A stretch of 64,000 bases of DNA from Algibacter_G agarivorans (GCF_039543245.1 NZ_BAABJJ010000011.1:148938-212937); one strand, 5' to 3'. Positions 17,199 to 26,011 are shown, counted from the stretch's first letter. Numbers and translations: made by a program. Notes: generated by a model from the sequence alone, not told the origin.

Positions 17199-18787
17199 TG
17201 TCCAATAAAAAAAAATATTTCCCTTTAGTTTTAGGTGTTGCTATTGCAGCGGGCATTTTTATTGGTGGAAAATTGGATTTTACCGATTCCCCAGATAGAT
17301 TATTTTCTACCAATAACAAAAAAGACAAACTAAACAGGCTTATTGATTATATCGAATATGATTATGTCGATGAGATAAATACCGATAGTATTGTTGATAT
17401 TACTGTTAATGGTATTTTAGAGCACCTAGACCCTCATTCTGTCTACATTCCTAAGGATATTATGCAGAGTAATGTAGAGGAGATGCGAGGAGATTTTGTG
17501 GGGATTGGCGTTAGTTTTTATACCTATAAAGATACTATTGCCGTAATTAGGGCTATTGAAAACGGTCCTAGTGCTAAAGCAGGGATTAAAGGTGGCGATA
17601 GAATTATTATGGCTAATGGCGATTCGCTTTTTGGTAAGAATTTAAAAGATGGCGAAATTATTGAAAAACTAAAAGGGTCTTACAATTCGAAGGTAAAATT
17701 AAAAGTCTATAGAAAAGGCGAACCAGAACTTTTGGATTTTACTATAAAACGCGGAAAGATTCCTATTAAAAGTGTGGATGCGGCTTATATGCTAACCGAA
17801 AAACTAGGCTATGTGAAAATTAACCGTTTTGCTGAATCTACTTATAAAGAATTTAAAACAGGAATAGAAAAACTACAAGCTTTAGGAGCAACTGAAATGG
17901 TTATAGATTTACGAAATAACCCAGGCGGTTTTTTAGGTATTGCAGAACAGATAGTTGATGAGTTTCTTGAAGATGATAAACTGATTTTGTTTACAAAAAA
18001 CAAACGTGGTAGTATTGAAAAAAGCTTTGCAACCAGCAAAGGCGATTTTGAAGACGGAAAAGTATTTGTGTTAATAGATGAAAACTCGGCATCTGCAAGC
18101 GAGATTGTTGCAGGAGCTTTACAAGACCAAGACAAAGGCACTATTGTAGGACGTCGTTCATATGGAAAAGGGCTCGTGCAACGCGAAATGGATTTAGGCG
18201 ATGGTAGTGCGGTACGCCTAACCGTATCTCGTTATTACACACCAACAGGACGTTCTATTCAGCGGCCATATAAAAATGGACATAAAGATTATTACGATGA
18301 GTATTTTGAACGACTGGATAGCGGGGAGCTTTTAGACCCAGAAAACATTCAAGTAGATGATTCTTTAAAATTTACAACCCCAGCCGGAAAAATTGTTTAT
18401 GGAGGTGGCGGTATTATTCCCGATGTATTTGTGCCTATTGATAATAGCATGGAAAACGAAACACTTTCCTTTTTACTGCGTCGCGGATTTTTTGGAAATT
18501 TTGTATTTGAAGAATTGGAAAAAGACCGGCATGTTTACGATAATGCTTCCAGACAGGATTTTATAGACACTTTTGAAGTGGGCGACGATTTGGTATTTGC
18601 TTTTCAAGATTACTTAAACCTAAGAACCGATTCTAAAGTCACCTTTGTGGCATATCATGAAGAAGTGAAACAGTATATTAAAGCCACTCTTGCCGATCAA
18701 CTTTTTGGCAATGGTGCTTTTGAAGAAGTGTTCAATCAACGCGATATTATGATTGAAGAGGTCATTAAGTTGAGTGATGGGGAGTAG
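17198..18787 (+). CDS. S41 family C-terminal processing peptidase
   Basis: 529-residue periplasmic serine protease with an N-terminal membrane anchor (KYFPLVLGVAIAAGIFIGG). Order: anchor; helical CTP N-domain with LDPHSVYIPKD; PDZ (GDFVGIGVSFYTYKDTIAVI to FTIKRG, about 95-190); catalytic S41 core with DLRNNPGGFL, the serine in SASASEIVAGAL (about 300) and the lysine in RSYGKGLVQ (about 323). A C-terminal extension follows ending in EEVIKLSDGE. It resembles CtpA/Prc-type proteases that trim or degrade envelope proteins. Coupled to the dCMP deaminase; the functional link between them is unknown, though the pairing is common in flavobacteria. Confidence 0.93.
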   Translation: MSNKKKYFPLVLGVAIAAGIFIGGKLDFTDSPDRLFSTNNKKDKLNRLIDYIEYDYVDEINTDSIVDITVNGILEHLDPHSVYIPKDIMQSNVEEMRGDFVGIGVSFYTYKDTIAVIRAIENGPSAKAGIKGGDRIIMANGDSLFGKNLKDGEIIEKLKGSYNSKVKLKVYRKGEPELLDFTIKRGKIPIKSVDAAYMLTEKLGYVKINRFAESTYKEFKTGIEKLQALGATEMVIDLRNNPGGFLGIAEQIVDEFLEDDKLILFTKNKRGSIEKSFATSKGDFEDGKVFVLIDENSASASEIVAGALQDQDKGTIVGRRSYGKGLVQREMDLGDGSAVRLTVSRYYTPTGRSIQRPYKNGHKDYYDEYFERLDSGELLDPENIQVDDSLKFTTPAGKIVYGGGGIIPDVFVPIDNSMENETLSFLLRRGFFGNFVFEELEKDRHVYDNASRQDFIDTFEVGDDLVFAFQDYLNLRTDSKVTFVAYHEEVKQYIKATLADQLFGNGAFEEVFNQRDIMIEEVIKLSDGE

Positions 18788-18803
18788 CTTTGTTATGCCG
18801 AAG

Positions 18804-18827
18804 ATGTCAACTTGAGCGCAGTCGAAA
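18804..18827. repeat. Half copy of the 6373 hairpin element
   Basis: TGTCAACTTGAGCGCAGTCG is a close match to the left-arm core TGTCACATTGAGTGCAATCG of the element at 6373-6494. No partner arm follows, so it is a solo arm. Confidence 0.5.
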
Positions 18828-18891
18828 GATTGTCTCAGTGTCTTATAAACTCAAACTGATTTCACCTTAATTCTTGTGGCTATAAAATTGT

Positions 18892-19497
18892 TTATACAAT
18901 CTTATCATGCACCTTAACGTGTTTCCCACCATTCCAAAGCGTTAAAATATCAGTAGCCACATGCGCGCCACTTCCAGAGGCTATAGAAAATTGACTGCGC
19001 CATCCCGCCAAAATACCAGCAACATAAAGGTTGTCTTCAATTAAATGGTCGGTATTTTTTAACCAAATACGTTTTTTATCGATTGCTGCTCTCGGGTGAG
19101 GTTGGATATGTTGGTCTAATCCTTTTATGGTCATTAAATTAGTATACCCAACGGCTATAACAACAATTTTAGATTGGTAGGTGTTTTTGTTTGTTCTAAC
19201 CTCAAAGTAATTATCACTTCTTGAAACTTCTAAAACTTTTTCATTTTCAATTTGCTCAATATGAGGATACAATCTTAAAAGCTGTTTTTTGCCACTTTCT
19301 AAAATAGAAGCACCAGTAGTTCCTGGAGCTAATCCTAAAACATTATTAAATAAAGCCGTTTGTAAGTGTGAGGTTTTTTGATGTGTTATAATACCAATGC
19401 TTTTGTTTGTGGCAAAAGGTTTGTCTTTAGCAGAACCAAGAACCAATGCACAAGACATACCTGCAGCGCCACCACCAATAATTAAAATATTGTACAT
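18892..19497 (-). CDS. Short NAD(P)/FAD-dependent oxidoreductase
   Basis: 201 residues. Seen: FAD Rossmann motif ILIIGGGAAGMSCALVLG, VVIAVGYTNL and the C-terminal NLYVAGILAGWRSQFSIASGSGAHVA, which is the FAD-binding end of the thioredoxin-reductase family. There is no NADPH domain insertion and no CxxC redox pair, so it is not a thioredoxin reductase; it is roughly two thirds of the usual length yet the frame is intact from start to stop, as in the short single-domain class. Substrate unknown. Confidence 0.8.
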   Translation of the reverse strand: MYNILIIGGGAAGMSCALVLGSAKDKPFATNKSIGIITHQKTSHLQTALFNNVLGLAPGTTGASILESGKKQLLRLYPHIEQIENEKVLEVSRSDNYFEVRTNKNTYQSKIVVIAVGYTNLMTIKGLDQHIQPHPRAAIDKKRIWLKNTDHLIEDNLYVAGILAGWRSQFSIASGSGAHVATDILTLWNGGKHVKVHDKIV

Positions 19498-19512
19498 TAA
19501 AAGTAAAATTCT

Positions 19513-19557
19513 CCGACCCTTAGGTCGGGTTTCCTATTCACCTCTCCTTCGGAGAGG
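19513..19557. repeat. Two adjacent short palindromes in the 5' leader
   Basis: CCGACC-CTTA-GGTCGG (19513-19528) is followed by CCTCTCC-TTC-GGAGAGG (19541-19557). The second belongs to the same GC-rich palindrome family as 25068, 62442 and 62540. Both lie between the promoter and start of the oxidoreductase gene on the minus strand. Confidence 0.6.
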
Positions 19558-19593
19558 TCAAAACTGACTTTTTTTGGCAGTTTTGGGTGGGGC

Positions 19594-19623
19594 AAAAATA
19601 CAAAATTTCGGTTTTGGTCAAAC
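19594..19623 (-). promoter_or_regulatory. Bacteroidota-type promoter for the 18892-19497 gene
   Basis: On the minus strand TTTG (19620-19623), an 18-base spacer and TATTTTTG (19594-19601) match the -33/-7 consensus. The transcript would carry the two GC-rich hairpins at 19513-19557 in a leader of about 90 bases. Confidence 0.6.
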
Positions 19624-19687
19624 TACCAAATCTAACTGCAAAATACCATCTCTCATTGTTTTGGAGGTAATCAGTTTTAAGAAATTT

Positions 19688-19888
19688 TTATTCCCCTTTT
19701 ACTTTTTGTTCAATACGCTTTGAAATTCTTAAAATACCCATCATCACGATCACGCAAAGTGCTGCTGCTATTGTAATTAAAGCAATCATGCTGTCACCTT
19801 CAAAAGGTGTGTCAAAATTCACTTTCGTAAAATTAAAGATGATTAAACCTAAGGCCATTACGCTAAGAATTATGCTGAAAATTTTCAT
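19688..19888 (-). CDS. Small two-helix membrane protein
   Basis: 66 residues: MKIFSIILSVMALGLIIFNF, a short periplasmic or outer loop (TKVNFDTPFEGDS), a second helix MIALITIAAALCVIVMMGIL and a basic tail RISKRIEQKVKGE. No known family that I can name. It lies 79 bases after marC on the same strand and may be cotranscribed with it. Confidence 0.7.
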   Translation of the reverse strand: MKIFSIILSVMALGLIIFNFTKVNFDTPFEGDSMIALITIAAALCVIVMMGILRISKRIEQKVKGE

Positions 19889-19967
19889 TCGTTTTAAATT
19901 TTTAATTAGTTTTTATTTCTTGTTTTAAGATAATCTTTGTTGGTTAAACGTCTACATGTTATGGACT

Positions 19968-20555
19968 TTAAGCAATGTCAAACAAGGCCTTTATGTTATG
20001 AGCAAATAGTTTTACAGCAATGGCTAATAAAATAACGCCAAACACCTTGCGTACAATATTGATGCCGTTTGCTCCTAAAAAACGCTCAATTTTAGACGAT
20101 GTTTTAAGTACTATGTAAATAATGACAACATTCATTAAAACAGCGACTATAATATTTTCTGTACTAAACTCAGCTCTTAACGATAGTAAAGTTGTTAAGC
20201 TGCCAGGTCCAGCAATTAAAGGAAATGCTAAAGGAAACACGGCAGTTGTCATAGATGCGTTTTCATCTTGTTTGTAAAGGGTAATTCCTAGAATCATTTC
20301 TAAAGCTATAAAAAACAAAATAAAGGCGCCTGCAACGGCAAACGAATTTACGTCAATGCCAATAAGATTCAAGATGCTTTTTCCTAAAAACAAAAATACA
20401 ATCAAAATGACCCCAGCAATTATAGCCGCTTTTTCGCTTTGAATGTGACCAGCCTTTTTTCTTAAATCAATAACAATTGGAATATTACCAACAATATCTA
20501 TCACGGCAAATAGCACCATGAAGGCAGTGAATATTTCTTTGAAATTTAGTTGCAT
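19968..20555 (-). CDS. MarC/UPF0056 family membrane protein
   Basis: 195-residue six-helix membrane protein. Seen: FKEIFTAFMVLFAVIDIVGN at the start (the family's N-D/G-P-like region), FFIALEMILGI, and FPLAFPLIAGPGSLTTLLSL, the conserved P-L-x-x-GPG segment of MarC. Despite the name the family is not proven to have a role in multiple-antibiotic resistance, and transport substrates are unknown. Confidence 0.88.
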   Translation of the reverse strand: MQLNFKEIFTAFMVLFAVIDIVGNIPIVIDLRKKAGHIQSEKAAIIAGVILIVFLFLGKSILNLIGIDVNSFAVAGAFILFFIALEMILGITLYKQDENASMTTAVFPLAFPLIAGPGSLTTLLSLRAEFSTENIIVAVLMNVVIIYIVLKTSSKIERFLGANGINIVRKVFGVILLAIAVKLFAHNIKALFDIA

Positions 20556-20644
20556 ACCTTAATTTTTAAATTTAAAAATTCTCATAAATATGGAAATCTA
20601 AAAAAATATTTCATTTTGATTTCAATGTATTCTTGAATTTTCCG

Positions 20645-20706
20645 CAAAAATATAGCATTAATATCTAATTGTCTTAAAATTTTCAATCAAAGTTTATCTA
20701 TTTTTG
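20645..20706. promoter_or_regulatory. Divergent -7 elements for marC and the DUF3109 gene
   Basis: TATTTTTG occurs on the minus strand at 20645-20652 (facing marC) and on the plus strand at 20699-20706 (facing the DUF3109 gene). The -33 elements are not clear for either. Confidence 0.45.
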
Positions 20707-20771
20707 CACGAGTCTATTTAATAGTTTGTGATTAAAATTTTTATAGATCATTTTTGATGCTGTATACGGCG

Positions 20772-20809
20772 AAATTTTGAAGCATAGTATTGGCTATGGT
20801 TCAAAATTT
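20772..20809 (+). ncRNA. Strong hairpin in the DUF3109 gene leader
   Basis: Arms AAATTTTGAAGCATAG (20772-20787) and CTATGGTTCAAAATTT (20794-20809) pair over 16 positions with one mismatch and a 6-base loop. If transcription starts near 20713 this folds inside a leader of about 180 nucleotides. It could equally be a dispersed palindrome with no RNA role; no T tract follows, so it is not an intrinsic terminator. Confidence 0.4.
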
Positions 20810-20891
20810 TAACGAAATAATGCGCAAAAACGGGTGTAAAAAAATAATTGACAAATTATTATATAGGTTCTAACTATTTAAAATACGGATT

Positions 20892-21455
20892 ATGTTCCAA
20901 TTAGGAAAAACTATAGTCTCTGAAGATATTATAGAAAAAGATTTTTTGTGTAACCTGTCGGCATGCAAAGGCGCATGTTGTATTGATGGTGATGCCGGTG
21001 CGCCATTAGAAGCTGATGAAGCAGGAATTCTTAAAGAAATATATCCTAAGGTGAAACCTTTTTTACGTCAAGAAGGTATAGATGTTATTGAATCTCAAGG
21101 AACTTATATTACAACAGAGGATGGAGAGTTAGAGACCCCACTGATTAACGGAGCAGATTGTGCTTATGTTATTTTTGACGAGAAAAAAGTAGCGCTTTGT
21201 GCTATTGAGGAAGCATATAATCAAGGCGAGGTGTCATGGAAAAAACCAGTATCCTGCCATTTATATCCTGTCCGAGTTCAAGATTACAGTGAGTTTTCTG
21301 CAGTAAATTATCATAAATGGCAAATTTGTGATGATGCATGTGCCCTGGGCAAAGAATTACAAATTCCTATCTACAAATTTGTAAAAGAAGCCCTCGTACG
21401 TAAATTTGGTGAAGATTGGTACGCCGAATTAGAAAAGGTTGCAGAAACTTTTTAA
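20892..21455 (+). CDS. DUF3109 family cysteine-rich protein
   Basis: 187 residues with an N-terminal cysteine group FLCNLSACKGACCIDGDAG and later cysteines in GADCAYVIF, ALCAIEEA, PVSCHLYPVR and WQICDDACALGK. The pattern is that of DUF3109, related to the CxxCxxxCC metal-chelating families. The cysteines suggest a zinc or iron-sulfur site; no enzymatic role is established. Cytosolic, with no signal peptide. Alone in its operon. Confidence 0.85.
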   Translation: MFQLGKTIVSEDIIEKDFLCNLSACKGACCIDGDAGAPLEADEAGILKEIYPKVKPFLRQEGIDVIESQGTYITTEDGELETPLINGADCAYVIFDEKKVALCAIEEAYNQGEVSWKKPVSCHLYPVRVQDYSEFSAVNYHKWQICDDACALGKELQIPIYKFVKEALVRKFGEDWYAELEKVAETF

Positions 21456-21755
21456 CACCTCAAAATTTATTTAAAAAAAACCTGTAAAAAGCTATATAAA
21501 CAAAGGGTTTGTGCTTCAGAAACCTAACTTTTTTTTGTAAACAATTCGAAATTTAAAATTTAATAAATAATTGATAATCAATTGTTTGAATGTTTTTTTA
21601 TGTAAACTTCAGAGTTTGTAGGGGTTTTGTTGTTTGTTAAAAACTTGTTGAAAACGTTTCAGATTTTTTTTATAATGTATCAATCATTTTACAATCTTTG
21701 TGTTGCTGAAATTGAAGCAAATTATAGTTAATTTTTTTAAATCCATCAAATTCTC

Positions 21756-21869
21756 ATGTCTCAAGCAATTGAACCCTTCCTTCAAGAAGATAAAAATCGT
21801 TTTGTTGTTTTTTCTATTAAACAGAATAATATTTGGGAAGGATTAAAAAAGCTAGAGGTTAGTAATTAG
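21756..21869 (+). pseudogene. N-terminal fragment of a second ribonucleotide reductase small subunit
   Basis: A 37-codon frame, MSQAIEPFLQEDKNRFVVFS then IKQNNIWEGLKKLEVSN and TAG. It matches the start of canonical NrdB proteins (the EPILQENKDRFVIFPIKHHDLWEWYKK-type lead) and stops just before the first helix. It lies 70 bases upstream of the intact, different NrdB at 21940. I read it as what is left after replacement or deletion of an older small-subunit gene. A short translated leader is the alternative. The rest of the 484-base gap (21456-21939) is AT-rich with no other gene. Confidence 0.7.
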
Positions 21870-21939
21870 CTTGCTGAGTAAATTTCGAAAACCATTAATA
21901 TTCTATTGACTAATTAATCCTTTTAAATTAAATTTTTTT

Positions 21940-23214
21940 ATGGAGATTACCCAAATAATAAAAAGAGATTACGAAACAAGCCCTTTTGTTTTAAATAAAA
22001 TTTCTAATGCTATTGAGAAAGCAATGCTTTCAGTTGGAAACGGCACTAAAGAAGATGCAAACACAATCTCTGTAAATGTTTTACAAGCATTATTAGAAAG
22101 AAAAGCAAAAGATCACAACTATTTGCCTACCGTAGAAGAAGTGCAAGATCTTGTAGAGGAAACATTAATGGTAAGCTCTTTTCCTAGTGTTGCAAAAGCC
22201 TACATATTATACAGAGACGAACAGGCTAGAAGTAGAAAAACAAATATTTTTGAAAAGCGTATTAACTTAAAACCTTACGAATATCCTGCGCTTAATGACT
22301 ATGTAGATGCTATTAGACATTCGTATTGGATCCATTCGGAATTTAATTTCACAAGTGATATTCAGGATTTTAAAACAAGATTGACCGTTGTAGAGCAAAA
22401 CGCTATTAAAAATACCATGCTTGCTATTTCGCAAATTGAAGTTGCAGTAAAATCATTTTGGGGCGAGATTTATAATAAAATGCCAAAACCAGAAATAGGA
22501 TCGGTAGGTGCAACGTTTGCGGAAAGTGAAGTGCGTCATCACGATGCCTATTCACATTTATTAGAAATTTTAGGTCTTAATAATGAATTTAAGAACCTAA
22601 AAAAGAAGCCAGTAATAATGAGACGTGTTCATTATTTAGAAACCGCTTTAAAGAATGCAAAAAGTGAGGATAACAAAGAGTATGCAGAATCTATTTTATT
22701 GTTTTCTCTTTTTATAGAGCACGTATCTTTATTCTCACAGTTTTTAATAATTATGGCTTTCAACAAGCATAAAAATATGCTTAAAGGTGTTTCTAATGTT
22801 GTTGAAGCAACTTCGAAAGAGGAGCAGATTCATGGTGATTTTGGAATAGATATTATTAAAATTATAAAGGATGAAAACCCAACGTGGTTTGGTGAAGAAC
22901 ACAGTGCCATAGTAAGGGAATTATGTGAGGAAGCCTTTATATCTGAAAGTAAACTTGTCGATTGGATTTTTGAAGCTGGCGAATTAGAATTTTTACCAAA
23001 AGATGTTATTAATGAGTTTATAAAAAACAGATTTAATAATTCATTAGAAAGCATTGGCATCGAAAAAGTGTTTGATGTAAACGAAACGTTATTATTGAAA
23101 ACCGAATGGTTTGACGATGAGATAATTGGAACAAAACATGGAGATTTCTTCGTGAAGCGTTCTGTAAATTACAGTAAAAGAACAAAAAGTATAACTAGCG
23201 ACGACCTATTTTAA
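21940..23214 (+). CDS. nrdB: Class I ribonucleotide reductase small subunit with N-terminal ATP-cone
   Basis: Makes and stores the metal-based radical that NrdA uses to reduce ribonucleotides. 424 residues: an ATP-cone at about 1-95 (EITQIIKRDYETSPFVLNKI) fused to the ferritin-like R2 core. Metal ligands seen: Asp140 (FNFTSDIQDF), Glu197 and His200 with the tyrosine at 204 (SEVRHHDAYSH), Glu260 (FIEHVSLF), and Glu295/His298 (EEQIHG). Normally the ATP-cone is on NrdA; small subunits with a cone are known from flavobacteria such as Leeuwenhoekiella, where dATP inhibits by oligomerising NrdB. nrdA follows after 3 bases. Confidence 0.95.
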   Translation: MEITQIIKRDYETSPFVLNKISNAIEKAMLSVGNGTKEDANTISVNVLQALLERKAKDHNYLPTVEEVQDLVEETLMVSSFPSVAKAYILYRDEQARSRKTNIFEKRINLKPYEYPALNDYVDAIRHSYWIHSEFNFTSDIQDFKTRLTVVEQNAIKNTMLAISQIEVAVKSFWGEIYNKMPKPEIGSVGATFAESEVRHHDAYSHLLEILGLNNEFKNLKKKPVIMRRVHYLETALKNAKSEDNKEYAESILLFSLFIEHVSLFSQFLIIMAFNKHKNMLKGVSNVVEATSKEEQIHGDFGIDIIKIIKDENPTWFGEEHSAIVRELCEEAFISESKLVDWIFEAGELEFLPKDVINEFIKNRFNNSLESIGIEKVFDVNETLLLKTEWFDDEIIGTKHGDFFVKRSVNYSKRTKSITSDDLF

Positions 23215-23217
23215 ACC

Positions 23218-25020
23218 ATGAGCAACAACATGAACTTAGACATTGACCAAAAAGTAAATTTAGAAACAACAAAAACTTCTAACCAAGATGAATTATTAAA
23301 AGCCAGAAAAGAAGCTATAAAAGAAGCTAAGGCAAATACACAACCAGAAATAAAATGGTTAACAGAACACAGTCGTCAATTTTTAGCATCCGGTTATCTT
23401 ACAGAAGGCACTAATCCTGAAGAACGCATTAGAGAAATTGCAGAAAATGCAGAGGCAATTTTGAAAATTGATGGTTTTGCAGACAAATTTTATGGTTATA
23501 TGGCAGAAGGCTATTACTCATTAGCATCTCCAGTATGGTCTAATTTTGGTAAAAAACGTGGCTTACCTATTAGTTGTTTCGGGTCGCATATTTCTGATGA
23601 TATGGGAGATATCCTTTATACACAATCGGAAGTAGGAATGATGTCTAAATTAGGAGGTGGTACGTCTGGTTATTTTGGAAAACTTCGTCATAGAGGCGCT
23701 CCAGTAAAAAATAACGGAAAATCTTCTGGTGCTGTTCATATCATGCAGCTGTTTGAAAAAATGGTAGATGTAGTTAGTCAAGGCTCTGTGCGACGAGGTC
23801 GCTTTTCACCGTATTTACCAATTGAACATCAAGATATTAATGAGTTTTTAGAAATAGGAACAGAAGGAAATCCAATACAAGAGTTAACACATGGTGTTAC
23901 TGTTGGTAATGAATGGATGGAAGAAATGATTGCTGGTGATGCCGATAAAAGAGCAATTTGGGCAAAAGTTTTACAACGTAGAGGAGAAATAGGGTATCCA
24001 TATATATTCTTCAAAGACAACGCTAATAATAATGCGCCAGACGTGTATAAAGATGAAAATCATGAAATATACGCAAGTAATTTATGTTCTGAAATTATGT
24101 TGCCTACAAATGAGAAATGGTCTTTTGTATGCGTTCTGTCTTCAATAAACTTATTACATTACGATAAATGGAAAGATACTGATGCGGTTGAAACCATGGT
24201 GTACTTTTTAGATGCAGTTCTAGAAGAGTTTATTACTAAATTAGAAGCTTACAGAGATTCTTCAGATAGAGATGATAGAAAGACATTTATGTTTATGGAA
24301 AAAGCCTATACGTTCGCTAAAGAAAATAGAGCTTTAGGAATGGGAGCTTTAGGTTGGCACTCATTATTACAATCTAAAATGCTAGGTTTTGATAGTCAAG
24401 AAGCGTTTAATTTAAATAGTGAAATATTTAAAACGATTCAAGATAAATCAAATAAAGCATCTAAGGAATTAGCAGTATTGTTTGGTGAGCCAGAAGTATT
24501 AAAAGGCTATGGAAGACGTAATACAACGTTAAACGCAGTAGCGCCAACAACATCTTCGGCTTTTATTTTAGGACAAGTATCTCAAGGTATTGAGCCAATT
24601 TGGTCTAATAGTTATGTTAAGGATATTGCGAAAATTAAAACAACGATTAAGAATCCTTATTTATTAGAACTTTTAGAAGAGAAAGGTTTAAATACACCTG
24701 AAATTTGGAGAAGTATTCGTGATTATGATGGTTCTGTTCAACATATAGAAGGTCTTACAGATCATGAAAAAGATGTGTTTAAAACCTATTCTGAAATTGA
24801 TCAAATGACTATTATTTATCAAGCAGCCAACAGACAAAATCATATAGATCAGGGGCAGTCCTTAAACATTATGGTACATCCAGATATGCCAGTTAAAGAC
24901 ATTAATAAGCTTTATGTTACCGCTTGGAAACTCGGGGTTAAATCATTGTATTACCAACACAGTATGAATGCAGCACAGAAGTTTAAGCAAAAGAAGGAAT
25001 GTGCTAGTTGTGAAGGGTAG
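23218..25020 (+). CDS. nrdA: Class I ribonucleotide reductase large subunit without ATP-cone
   Basis: 600 residues, catalytic subunit. Active-site residues seen: Asn288, the thiyl Cys290 and Glu292 in SNLCSEI, the redox pair Cys120 (GLPISCFGS) and Cys305 (FVCVLSSINL), and the C-terminal shuttle pair in KKECASCEG (595 and 598). The N-terminal 45 residues are a charged linker with no ATP-cone, which is consistent with the cone sitting on NrdB. The specificity site should be intact, since the dimer-face region is normal in length. The gene runs in one operon with nrdB; the thioredoxin at 61425 is far away. Confidence 0.96.
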   Translation: MSNNMNLDIDQKVNLETTKTSNQDELLKARKEAIKEAKANTQPEIKWLTEHSRQFLASGYLTEGTNPEERIREIAENAEAILKIDGFADKFYGYMAEGYYSLASPVWSNFGKKRGLPISCFGSHISDDMGDILYTQSEVGMMSKLGGGTSGYFGKLRHRGAPVKNNGKSSGAVHIMQLFEKMVDVVSQGSVRRGRFSPYLPIEHQDINEFLEIGTEGNPIQELTHGVTVGNEWMEEMIAGDADKRAIWAKVLQRRGEIGYPYIFFKDNANNNAPDVYKDENHEIYASNLCSEIMLPTNEKWSFVCVLSSINLLHYDKWKDTDAVETMVYFLDAVLEEFITKLEAYRDSSDRDDRKTFMFMEKAYTFAKENRALGMGALGWHSLLQSKMLGFDSQEAFNLNSEIFKTIQDKSNKASKELAVLFGEPEVLKGYGRRNTTLNAVAPTTSSAFILGQVSQGIEPIWSNSYVKDIAKIKTTIKNPYLLELLEEKGLNTPEIWRSIRDYDGSVQHIEGLTDHEKDVFKTYSEIDQMTIIYQAANRQNHIDQGQSLNIMVHPDMPVKDINKLYVTAWKLGVKSLYYQHSMNAAQKFKQKKECASCEG

Positions 25021-25101
25021 CAGAATTTAATTTGTGAACCACAAATAATATTGTTATTGGGTTTGTTCCCCCGAAAGGGGGATTTCCTAGATTGTGGCAA
25101 A

Positions 25102-25485
25102 TTATCTTCTTTGTTTTACAATCTTAGTTATCAAAAGACTAAATAGGTTCTTGCCTTTGTTATTGAATTTGAATGCTATTTCATCTAAATAACTTTGTAA
25201 ATGTTCAGGGCTTACCTGATGGTATTGACCAACAATGGCTCTTTTTATGGTTGTCCAGAAAGAATCCAATCTAGAAGTGTTGTATTTTCCAGATATCATT
25301 ATATGTTTTGAATGGTTCAGCTTAACGTGTTTTGCGTGTGTCTTGTTAAGCATCCTGTAAGCCCCAAAACCATCGGTAACAACCTCCTAGAGGAGTCTAT
25401 ATGCTGGTCAAGTAGTGGTCTTATGGTCTTTGAGTCCGCTTTATCTATAACCATGACCTTTTTTCGTAAAATGACAGCATTTAAA
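25102..25485 (-). pseudogene. IS1595-type (ISXO2-like) transposase remnant
   Basis: The C-terminal part, TSRLDSFWTTIKRAIVGQYH and SPEHLQSYLDEIAFKFN, is typical of ISXO2-like DDE transposases. Upstream on the minus strand VMVIDKADSKTIRPLLDQHI is in one frame and VVTDGFGAYRMLNKTHAKHV in another, so there is a frameshift near 25390. The N-terminal zinc-binding domain is missing. Dead. Confidence 0.75.
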
Positions 25486-25530
25486 ACTTCTTACTTCAGT
25501 TATGCTGTTATGTTCTGAATTATAAAGAAC
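25480..25530. repeat. Direct repeat, left copy
   Basis: About 50 bases (TTTAAAACTTCTTACTTCAG, then TTATGCTGTTATGTTCTGAA and TTATAAA) recur at 25832-25882 with about six differences. The pair encloses a 76-codon gene; both may be leftovers of the same element that brought the IS1595-type transposase. Confidence 0.6.
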
Positions 25531-25531
25531 T

Positions 25532-25762
25532 CTAATTATAAAAGTTAGGTTTATTCTTTTTAAGAAGTCTTGTTTCTATAATAGTTAATCTGTCTAATAT
25601 GGATAAACATATTCTTTTTTCATTACAATTAGTAATGTCAAAGCTTTCGTAATATTCAAAATCTTCAAGTTCATCTTCACGCATTGAAGGTTTCAATGGT
25701 TGCATTCTAGAAATCGCTTCTTCTATTAAGGTCCTTAATTTAATTATTTGTTCGCTATTCAT
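25532..25762 (-). CDS. Small acidic protein, function unknown
   Basis: 76 residues: MNSEQIIKLRTLIEEAISRM, then an acidic stretch REDELEDFEYYESFD, TNCNEKRICLSILDRLTIIE and a basic end LLKKNKPNFYN. It looks soluble and helical, and I recognise no family. It lies between the direct repeats and may be passenger DNA. Confidence 0.45.
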   Translation of the reverse strand: MNSEQIIKLRTLIEEAISRMQPLKPSMREDELEDFEYYESFDITNCNEKRICLSILDRLTIIETRLLKKNKPNFYN

Positions 25763-25831
25763 TTGCTGGTGTTATTTTTAAATATAATCGACTTTAGAAT
25801 GTCGGGGCATATTTCTCTGAATGTCTCCAAT

Positions 25832-25882
25832 TTTAAAACTCCTTACTTCAGTTATGGTGTTATACTCTGAATTATAAACAAC
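25832..25882. repeat. Direct repeat, right copy
   Basis: TTTAAAACTCCTTACTTCAG, TTATGGTGTTATACTCTGAA and TTATAAA, matching 25480-25530. The 301-base gap 25763-26063 holds this copy and the terminator at 26012; nothing else is recognisable. Confidence 0.6.
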
Positions 25883-26011
25883 CTTAACAAAGAAGTTATC
25901 TATGGCATAACAGTTAATGCGAATATTTTATAATCGAACCGTTAGGTACACTAAAGCCTTATCAAATTTTGAGGATGCTTTTCTTACATTTAAAATTTAA
26001 GTTTAATGTAC

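Noticed and set aside
18892..19497. Thioredoxin reductase
   Set aside because: No CxxC redox pair and no NADPH domain.
21649..21661. TGAAAACGTTTCA as a LacI operator for nrdB
   Set aside because: It is an imperfect palindrome and about 290 bases from the nrdB start; only noted as a relative of 34507.
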